Shown here piece after piece: positions 32,378-37,381 of a DNA stretch of 37,381 nucleotides (position 1 is the stretch's first letter; each line of letters begins with the position of its first letter). Position numbers and translations under genes: made by a program. The notes below the pieces were generated by a model. It saw only the letters and a list, made by a program, of their open reading frames with translations, ran no database searches and was not told the DNA's origin. The DNA comes from a virus: positions 1-37,381 of IMG/VR virus record IMGVR_UViG_3300017728_004512; one strand, given 5' to 3'.

Positions 32378-33160
32378 TTAGTCTGTAAAGAATGAATCAA
32401 TAATTGATTTGGTTTTTTCGTTGAAATTAGGATTATTTTCTACGTTTATCGCTTTAGCCTTCCTTATAGTTTTATCAGCTTTGGAGGCATTAGCGGGTTT
32501 AGACGATTGTTGTATAACCGAATTTCCGGAACTCCACATTTGGAATTCTATTTCTTGAGCAGTTTGAATAGCTTGGTGGATTAATAATGGTAAATGGGTT
32601 CTAAATTTAGTTTCTTTTTGACCACTATAAAAATAGAATTTATTACTATCATCGAATAAACCTTCTTGGTTACGAATAGCTAAATACTCATTATGTGATA
32701 TTTTAATACCAGCATCCTGAAGGAGATAAATTGTACGATCATAAACTTTCATAGCAGGTACATGTTCGTTAAACTTATATACCATACCTAAATTTTTAAC
32801 ATGCCAATCAGAATCATTTTTAGTAAAATATTCATTATTCCAATCTCCTAATTTACCTAATTGGCAAAATAAAGATACAAAATTTAGTTCTTCACCTGTG
32901 TATGATTCAGCAGCTCCATGAAAATCATATAACTTATGAAGTTGGTTAGCTATTTTATTTACTCTTAATACGTGATCAAGATAACCACCAGGAAAAGCAT
33001 TATTAAACCAATCCTTAGAAGATGCTGGTGCGAACATTATTCGTTCTTTTAAGCAATCAGCTAAGGTTTTTAGTTTTTCTAAACGTTTACCTTCAAAATT
33101 AGCTTCTAAAACCTCATTAAAGGCTTCAAAATTAACCTTTATTTGATCAGCTCCAATCAT
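32378..33160 (-). CDS. HD-domain-like protein with lost catalytic dyad (260 aa)
   Basis: PGGYLDHVLRVNKIANQLHKL (57-77) is the first HD-superfamily helix with H63. The place where the HD dyad belongs reads LFCQLGKLGDW (97-107): C99-Q100 stands where homologues have His-Asp (usual form LFHDLGKLGD). Later conserved parts, SDWHVKNLGMVYKFN and VYDRTIYLLQDAGIKISHNE, match the phage family I recall as HD phosphohydrolases. The two lost ligands suggest that metal-dependent hydrolysis is lost or altered. Codons are TTT TGC CAA, with no sign of a frameshift. The ATG overlaps the 67-aa gene by 4 bases. Possible role: regulatory partner of the sigma or nucleotide binding. Confidence 0.75.
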   Translation of the reverse strand: MIGADQIKVNFEAFNEVLEANFEGKRLEKLKTLADCLKERIMFAPASSKDWFNNAFPGGYLDHVLRVNKIANQLHKLYDFHGAAESYTGEELNFVSLFCQLGKLGDWNNEYFTKNDSDWHVKNLGMVYKFNEHVPAMKVYDRTIYLLQDAGIKISHNEYLAIRNQEGLFDDSNKFYFYSGQKETKFRTHLPLLIHQAIQTAQEIEFQMWSSGNSVIQQSSKPANASKADKTIRKAKAINVENNPNFNEKTKSIIDSFFTD

Positions 33161-33360
33161 AACGCACCTATTCTACCCCCGTCGTTACCGGGTTCAATAT
33201 TAATAATATTTTGAAGTTCATCATATAATTCTTTTAAATTATTTTCCATAAAATGAATTGCTTCGGCATTATTGCCGCGCTTTATCATAGTATGCACACG
33301 AGCTAATCCTTGATCAAGTCGTTCTAGTGCAATAGTTAATTGTTGTCTATATCTAGCCAT
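33157..33360 (-). CDS. Small helical protein (67 aa)
   Basis: A short, mostly helical protein (QQLTIALERLDQGLARVHTM, NAEAIHFMENNLKELYDELQN) with a flexible Gly-rich end (EPGNDGGRIG). No family is recognised. It is the first gene of the operon leading to the sigma factor, behind the host-type promoter at 33374-33405, and its stop overlaps the start of the HD-like gene by 4 bases. The operon order 67 aa - HD-like - membrane protein - sigma suggests a shared regulatory task, but no direct evidence exists. Confidence 0.65.
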   Translation of the reverse strand: MARYRQQLTIALERLDQGLARVHTMIKRGNNAEAIHFMENNLKELYDELQNIINIEPGNDGGRIGAL

Positions 33361-33373
33361 AATAAATTTTTGT

Positions 33374-33405
33374 TTAATATACGAACGTTTTTACCGCTTT
33401 CCAAA
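33374..33405 (-). promoter_or_regulatory. Host-type (Bacteroidetes-like) promoter for the sigma-factor operon
   Basis: TTTG (33402-33405) lies 20 bases before TATATTAA (33374-33381), preceded by TTCG, with the box 13 bases before the ATG at 33360. Its -33 part overlaps the end of the 92-aa gene. Same TTCGTATATTWA string as at 524 and 11056. Confidence 0.6.
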
Positions 33406-33669
33406 TTTTTTATAATAAGAGTTACATACTCTCAATCTTTCTTTAAAATGAGTTTTACTTTGTGCTTCAGGGTTGTGAGCTAAAAAGTCACTACTTAAAA
33501 TATTAAGTGAATTAAGAAATTCTAATGTTTCACCAACATAGTGTAATTCCCTCCTATTTTCTAGGGGAATTGTATTTTTTAAGTGAATTAATTTTTGCTT
33601 AATAGAATCGCGCCACACATCGAACTGTGCGTCTATATCTATACTATCGAAGAAACTGTTTAATGACAT
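33391..33669 (-). CDS. Small helical protein of unknown function (92 aa)
   Basis: The most credible start is the ATG at 33669 (MSLNSFFDSIDIDAQFDVWR). An upstream extension to a TTG at 33735 exists but would translate a G-run (WGGREES), unlike a real protein start. The protein is helical and charged (ENRRELHYVGETLEFLNSL, then KTHFKERLRVCNSYYKKFGK). No family recognised. Between it and the 363-aa gene is the unusual GC-rich stretch 33667-33735. It is a separate unit from the sigma operon, which has its own promoter inside this gene's end. Confidence 0.65.
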   Translation of the reverse strand: MSLNSFFDSIDIDAQFDVWRDSIKQKLIHLKNTIPLENRRELHYVGETLEFLNSLNILSSDFLAHNPEAQSKTHFKERLRVCNSYYKKFGKR

Positions 33670-33670
33670 G

Positions 33671-33715
33671 ATGCGAATTATGCGAACCGGTGCGCTTTCC
33701 TCCCTCCCCCCCCAC
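33671..33715. repeat. GC-rich intergenic cluster: direct repeats, inverted repeat, pyrimidine tract
   Basis: Two copies of ATGCGAA (33671-33677, 33680-33686) lie 2 bases apart. GCGAACCGGTGCGC (33682-33695) is an inverted repeat with one mismatch pair. A pyrimidine tract (about 33695-33713) follows and ends in eight C (33706-33713), giving eight G on the minus strand. It is far richer in GC than its surroundings. Confidence 0.6.
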
Positions 33716-33753
33716 AGTAGGGGAAGATACGGCAAAAGAGATGAAAGACCAAA

Positions 33754-34845
33754 TTAAGGCTTAGAAATAGAAGGATCTAATTGGTAGACAGCAGCATTAT
33801 TAGTTCGAAGTAATCCTTTATCTACTAATTCATCTGCTTCATCTGGTGAAAATGATATATACTTACCAAATTTATTATTACTATTCCACCAAATAAAATG
33901 ATCAATATTTTTACTATTTGAGTAGTGTCTAATTAAGTTTTTAGTAAATGCTTTTCTAATTTCAATTGGGTTATCTAATATACCCTCAGTAAAATATCTT
34001 TTAGCATCTCCTTTAGGATGTGCTTTTTCTTCAAAATCAATCACAGCATCTAATAACTCTTTTTTACTTAAATCCTCTTCATCTGCTAAATTGGGAATAA
34101 GAGTTCTGAATTGCTCATCGGATTTATCGTATTTTTTAGCTAACTGACCTAAAGCTGTGCGCTCAAATCCTTCAAATTTCCTATCTCTCCCTCCTAAACG
34201 AGCACTAGAACCTTTAACCTCTAAAGATTTTCCTCCCCAATTTAAATCACCACCCCCCGCGGCAGCCATTTTAACATCTTTAAATAACAATGCCATAGCT
34301 ACTTCTCCTTTACCTACACCTCTACCACTTTCTTTCCCTGAAAAATTAAACATTTTAGTAAGGGTATCTTTAGACATCCCAGATTTTCCTTCAAAGAAAT
34401 CCAAAAAGTTACCTTCTTTACCAATTTCTCCAAATCCAGGCTTATTAAGATCTATATATTTTTTTAAATCACCACTATTAGATAATAAATCAAATATAAC
34501 TTGAGGCGCATTAGATGTATCTACAGTTTTATCAGTAACATTAGAATCATCTGCTACTCCAAAGAATCCTTTTTCTCCAGGTCTATTAGATATAAAGTTA
34601 TATATCTTTTTAATAGCTGCTTTATCGTCTTTGATTTGGTTTAAGATATCTTCTATATCTTTTATAGTAAGTTCATCTGATTTTTCTTGTTCAGTTATAA
34701 TTTGTTCTTGAAACTCGGGCAATGAAATTTCCCATTCTTTAAGGATATCCTTAAGAACCTTAAGATCAGAGGGGCTATCCATATCTGGATAGCCCTTCTC
34801 ACATCGGTATGCCCATTCGCTCAATAAAGCGTCTGTATTGACCAT
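33754..34845 (-). CDS. PD-(D/E)XK-like nuclease-type protein with marine-phage N-terminal module (363 aa)
   Basis: Residues 8-35 (LSEWAYRCEKGYPDMDSPSD) form an N-terminal module found on several T4-like marine phage proteins. The core is around 177-215: GVGKGEVAMALLF (E181), GGGDLNWGG (D200) and SLEVKGSSARLGG (E209, K211). The spacing E ... GD-x8-EVK is what PD-(D/E)XK nucleases show. A nuclease of this fold could act in packaging, DNA repair or host DNA degradation; no such role is proven here. The rest is helical and charged. It stands 12 bases from the acidic 137-aa gene. The nuclease call is by motif spacing only. Confidence 0.65.
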   Translation of the reverse strand: MVNTDALLSEWAYRCEKGYPDMDSPSDLKVLKDILKEWEISLPEFQEQIITEQEKSDELTIKDIEDILNQIKDDKAAIKKIYNFISNRPGEKGFFGVADDSNVTDKTVDTSNAPQVIFDLLSNSGDLKKYIDLNKPGFGEIGKEGNFLDFFEGKSGMSKDTLTKMFNFSGKESGRGVGKGEVAMALLFKDVKMAAAGGGDLNWGGKSLEVKGSSARLGGRDRKFEGFERTALGQLAKKYDKSDEQFRTLIPNLADEEDLSKKELLDAVIDFEEKAHPKGDAKRYFTEGILDNPIEIRKAFTKNLIRHYSNSKNIDHFIWWNSNNKFGKYISFSPDEADELVDKGLLRTNNAAVYQLDPSISKP

Positions 34846-34857
34846 TGAATTAAGTTT

Positions 34858-35271
34858 TTAGCCTTTTATATTGGCGAGTTTTTTAAAGCGAGCTACTGAT
34901 TCATTTAAACCAACATTAACGTCATCTGCTTTATGTATGACATCACGAACATACTCTGCTTTATGATTGGGCTTTGCTATAGCAGCTTCATCCATTTCTT
35001 CCTCAGGATCTTCATCAGCAGCTTCATCATCAGCTGGAACTTCTTCATCATCTATATCTACTTCACCTTCGGGTTCTATTATAGGTCTAAGCATATCATA
35101 AATTTGTCTTAAAGTATCCATAGCCTCACCACCATCGGCAACATCAGGTTCATCAGTAGTTACTTCGATATCATCATCACCATCTTCATGGTAAGCTTCG
35201 TCGGTTTGTTCTTCATTTAAGTAAGCTTTAAGCTCTTCTTGAATGATTTTGTTTAGTTCTTCAATAGTCAT
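34858..35271 (-). CDS. Acidic scaffold-like head protein (137 aa)
   Basis: The start (MTIEELNKIIQEELKAYLNE) is the helical leader with LNE seen in other head-type proteins. Residues 25-45 and 75-105 are nearly all Asp and Glu (DDIEVTTDEPDVADGG, DDEEVPADDEAADEDPEEEM), and MDE|A and LNE|S follow (about 103-106 and 122-125). The last 14 residues (VARFKKLANIKG) are a basic, helical tail I recall at the end of many marine phage head proteins. The acidic core with basic tail resembles prohead core proteins. The assignment to the prohead is inference. Confidence 0.7.
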   Translation of the reverse strand: MTIEELNKIIQEELKAYLNEEQTDEAYHEDGDDDIEVTTDEPDVADGGEAMDTLRQIYDMLRPIIEPEGEVDIDDEEVPADDEAADEDPEEEMDEAAIAKPNHKAEYVRDVIHKADDVNVGLNESVARFKKLANIKG

Positions 35272-35272
35272 T

Positions 35273-35713
35273 TTATTTTAATTTGAAAATTTCGTTAATT
35301 TTATTTCTAACTTCAGCTCTAATATTTTCTTTAAGCTTAATTTCTTTCATTTTATCCATTGTAAATTTTTCTTTTACTTCTTTCATTGAGTGTTCACCCA
35401 TTTCTTTTATAAAAGTTTTAAATGAAGGTTTACGATCCATATTACGTGTAATAGTTTCATAATGTTCCATAAGAGAATAATAAGCAGGAATGTCCTTTAA
35501 ATTTTTAAGAATACTTTCAGTAGCCTTTTCCCTTTGTTCTGTTTCAGATTCCCTTAAATTAACACCTAATTTTGCTAATTCAACATTCATTCCTTTTTTA
35601 AATTCATAAGGGTTAATTGATTCAAAGTCAAGATCTACTGAACCCCTAGCACCCTGTAAAGTATTTAATTTACTGGGATTTCTTTTATATCCGTAAAAAT
35701 TATTATTAGCCAT
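35273..35713 (-). CDS. Conserved small phage protein, function unknown (146 aa)
   Basis: The pattern INPYEFKKGMNVELAKLGVN, TEQREKATESILKNLKDIPAYYS and KPSFKTFIKEMGEHSMKEVKEK is a conserved small protein of T4-like marine phages, from memory without a known role. It is helical and charged, with no signal peptide or catalytic motif. It has a candidate late promoter 11 bases upstream and lies 1 base before the acidic 137-aa gene, so the two form a late unit. A structural or assembly role is likely. Confidence 0.7.
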   Translation of the reverse strand: MANNNFYGYKRNPSKLNTLQGARGSVDLDFESINPYEFKKGMNVELAKLGVNLRESETEQREKATESILKNLKDIPAYYSLMEHYETITRNMDRKPSFKTFIKEMGEHSMKEVKEKFTMDKMKEIKLKENIRAEVRNKINEIFKLK

Positions 35714-35724
35714 CTGTTAGTTTT

Positions 35725-35736
35725 GTTATAAATATA
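35725..35736 (-). promoter_or_regulatory. Candidate late promoter TATATTTATAAC
   Basis: An exact copy of the element at 31417, ending 11 bases before the ATG at 35713, with a second TATATTTATC directly upstream (tandem TATATTTAT). No TTTG at -33. Confidence 0.55.
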
Positions 35737-35752
35737 GATAAATATAAAAAAA

Positions 35753-36133
35753 TTAACGTTTTCCCCCGTAATATTCTACAGCGTGTCCTTCTTCTATTAA
35801 TTGTTTATTAACATTAACTAATGTTATTCCATCTTCTCCATTTAAGGGGGATAAAGAGTCTACTAAAACAGTAGCTAATGCCCTACCGAACTTACCTACC
35901 CCAGAAACCCTTAATACACATTTATTATTATTATATCTTAGAATTTCAACTAATCTATCTTTAGCAGCTAGTCCACGTTTTTTTTCTTCTAAATCTCTAG
36001 TTCTAGACTCTGGGGTATTAATACCTTCCATTCGGACTCTAATTTTTTTCCAAACATTAAATCCTAAATCAATGGTAACATCTATTGTATCACCATCAAC
36101 TACTCTATCTAATATAGCCTTATATTCATACAT
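35753..36133 (-). CDS. Staphylococcal-nuclease-like (thermonuclease) protein (126 aa)
   Basis: Single SNase domain. Catalytic and structural signatures: VVDGDTIDV (11-19, Asp13 and Asp15), RMEGINTPE (34-42, R34 and E42), acidic/basic stretch EEKKRGLAAKDRL (49-61), GKFGRALATV (80-89, R84) and VNKQLIEEGHAVEYYGG (108-124). Length and order match the calcium-dependent micrococcal nucleases of T4-like marine phages. No signal peptide, so it is cytoplasmic or packaged. It overlaps the preceding membrane-protein gene by 1 base. Probable role: degradation of host DNA. Confidence 0.9.
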   Translation of the reverse strand: MYEYKAILDRVVDGDTIDVTIDLGFNVWKKIRVRMEGINTPESRTRDLEEKKRGLAAKDRLVEILRYNNNKCVLRVSGVGKFGRALATVLVDSLSPLNGEDGITLVNVNKQLIEEGHAVEYYGGKR

Positions 36134-36351
36134 TATTTAGCAAATTTTTCTAAACCTGCTATACCAAAACTACCTAATGTTACGAATACAAATGAATTAT
36201 AAATTGCTTCGTTAATAACTAAATCCTCCCCAAAATAACCAGTTGCGAGGTCTGTTAGGGCAAATAATACCATAATAGCAAATGATGCAAATCCTACTAC
36301 GGATTTTTCGTTAATGTCGTTTTCGTCTTTAAAAATTTCTTTAAATGCCAT
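36133..36351 (-). CDS. Two-helix membrane protein, holin candidate (72 aa)
   Basis: Two hydrophobic segments, FASFAIMVLFALTDLATGYFG (about 21-41) and NSFVFVTLGSFGIAGLEKF (about 52-70), separated by an acidic loop (EDLVINEA), after a charged N-terminus (MAFKEIFKDENDINEKS). Size, two membrane helices and charged N-terminus fit small phage holins, which open the inner membrane for the lysin. No lysin gene lies next to it. Alternatives: an antiholin or an unrelated inner-membrane protein. The 104-aa protein at 3202-3516 is a second membrane candidate. Confidence 0.6.
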   Translation of the reverse strand: MAFKEIFKDENDINEKSVVGFASFAIMVLFALTDLATGYFGEDLVINEAIYNSFVFVTLGSFGIAGLEKFAK

Positions 36352-36363
36352 GATTGTGTTGTT

Positions 36364-37381
36364 TTAAATTATTCTATAATTAAAACCGACTGAAAAATCA
36401 TGCCAAGCACGGTTCCAGTATTTATGGTACTTTCCTTGGGAAAATACTCCTAATTGTTTATTTACTTGCCACCCTAAAATTAAACCTCCTGTATAGTCAA
36501 ACCAAGTATTACCATCAACAAAGTTAGTATACGAGTATTCATTTTTAGCACTTACATGGAGAGGTAATACACTTGCCCAAGAGTGGAGCCAAAATGATTT
36601 AGTATAGTGGTAATAATCATATCCTAATACTAACGAATGATTCCACTGATAGGGTAATAATGCTCTTTCTTGATCAACATATTCATTTAATACATTAGGA
36701 AGAGCAACAGCATTCCATACTATATTATTTTCGGCTACTATATCCCCATTTGGGTTAATCCATTCTCCTTCAAAATTAGTACCATAACCTTGTTCAATAG
36801 CTATATTTGTAAAATCAGCTCCTGCTAATTCAGATAATGGATCAAATCCATAGGGTTCAGAAAAACGTTGAACTAAACCAATATTCAAAGAAAATTCTTT
36901 AGCTATATTATATCTATAGCGTTGTGAAGCTTCAAAATATCTTAGATCAGCAAAGCCGTCTTGCACATACTCTACTTTTAAAATCCAATGATCATGAACA
37001 TATCTTAAAAAATGTTGTTGGTCAACAAATTTACTTCCTTGTTGTCTTTTATAGTCAAATTCAAATAAATATTCTAAACCCTCTACATTGCCTACTGTAG
37101 CAGCATCTGAAACTGATGTTTCAGTACCATTATAAAATACGTTTTTTCTATTTTCGTAATCTAAACGAGCGATTTTTCTAACACCAAAAGCTAAAGTATA
37201 ATCAAAAGGAGTAGATACAATGTTTTCTTCTAAAATACCTGTAGAAGGATTTATTGAATATAAACTAACATCTGCTAGTGAATTATTACCTGTTACTGCT
37301 GTATAAAAAGTAGCAAATTTGAGTTGTTTTTTACCCCAATCTTTAAGTTGTTGGGCTTGTACTAAAAGAGGTACACAACAT
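36364..37381 (-). CDS. Secreted outer-membrane beta-barrel-like protein, 5' end cut by window edge
   Basis: The frame is open from the right edge (37381) to the stop at 36364, giving 338 residues; the start lies outside. The first visible residues (CCVPLLVQAQQLKDWG) are the end of a signal peptide, with cleavage likely after A-Q. An upstream GTG at 36966 is internal, not the start. The sequence is aromatic and alternates like membrane strands (FDYTLAFGVRKIARLDYENR, WILKVEYVQDGFADLRYFEA, LNIGLVQRFSEPYGF), and the C-terminus FSVGFNYRII has the aromatic pattern of outer-membrane barrels. I recall similar proteins from T4-like marine phages. Location: outer membrane of an infected Gram-negative cell. 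Possible roles: superinfection exclusion or lysis. Confidence 0.7.
   Translation of the reverse strand, partial: CCVPLLVQAQQLKDWGKKQLKFATFYTAVTGNNSLADVSLYSINPSTGILEENIVSTPFDYTLAFGVRKIARLDYENRKNVFYNGTETSVSDAATVGNVEGLEYLFEFDYKRQQGSKFVDQQHFLRYVHDHWILKVEYVQDGFADLRYFEASQRYRYNIAKEFSLNIGLVQRFSEPYGFDPLSELAGADFTNIAIEQGYGTNFEGEWINPNGDIVAENNIVWNAVALPNVLNEYVDQERALLPYQWNHSLVLGYDYYHYTKSFWLHSWASVLPLHVSAKNEYSYTNFVDGNTWFDYTGGLILGWQVNKQLGVFSQGKYHKYWNRAWHDFSVGFNYRII

Noticed and set aside
33670-33735. Extension of the 92-aa gene to a TTG at 33735
   Set aside because: The added residues come from a G-run and inverted repeat; the ATG at 33669 gives a normal start.
36364-36966. 200-residue frame with a GTG start for the outer-membrane-like gene
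   Set aside because: The frame is open without a stop up to 37381 and includes signal-peptide-like residues, so the GTG is internal.
1-37381. CRISPR array or insertion sequence
   Set aside because: No regularly spaced repeats, transposase motifs or terminal inverted repeats with target duplication were seen.

Overview
The window is a piece of a strongly AT-rich, T4-like (myovirus-type) tailed phage genome, probably from a marine or aquatic virus. All 40 genes I can support lie on the minus strand, closely packed and often overlapping by 1-8 bases (ATGA or TAATG junctions). The T4-type markers are a gp6-like baseplate wedge protein, a gp25-like wedge protein, a gp55-like late sigma factor and a zinc-finger/Toprim DNA primase. 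Terminase, portal, capsid, prohead protease and tape-measure genes are not in the window. The host is probably a Bacteroidetes bacterium. Starts lack Shine-Dalgarno sequences, and three short gaps carry TTTG-N19/20-TATATTWA, close to the Bacteroidetes housekeeping promoter (TTTG / TAnnTTTG). The signal peptide at the right edge ends in A-Q, as is common in that phylum. The host is an inference.

Reading in the direction of transcription (right to left): 37381-33391 holds a secreted beta-barrel-like protein, a small two-helix membrane protein, a staphylococcal-type nuclease, small head-like proteins and a PD-(D/E)XK-like protein. 33360-31432 is a short operon behind a host-type promoter (a 67-aa protein, a degenerate HD-domain protein, a membrane-anchored coiled-coil protein and the late sigma factor). 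31415-11497 is the baseplate/tail block. It starts at a candidate late promoter with a gene that needs a -1 frameshift, then a hub/lysin protein, gp25, gp6 and several very large tail proteins with lectin-like domains. 11500-10131 holds a GIY-YIG nuclease and the primase. 10102-5850 holds a 1207-residue multidomain protein and two small genes, closed by a strong terminator. 5774-625 is a run of small basic or acidic head-type proteins and a SprT-like peptidase, closed by a second terminator. 505-1 is an FAD-dependent dehydrogenase cut by the window edge.

Two things stand out. First, the 1207-aa and 409-aa proteins look like strings of modules separated by (I/L/V/M)-x-E|(G/A) sites, the cleavage pattern of the T4 prohead protease. 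Several neighbours start with short helical leaders ending in the same pattern. This suggests a set of enzymes and small proteins packaged in the capsid and cut free there, including an NMN-adenylyltransferase-like domain, a zincin and a covalent-nucleotidyltransferase (ligase-like) domain. Second, two promoter classes can be read directly: a host-type class in front of the FAD gene, primase and sigma operon, and a TATAT(T/G)TATAAC class without a -33 box in front of structural or packaged-protein genes. This fits a gp55-style late switch. Both are inferences from motifs and have not been tested.
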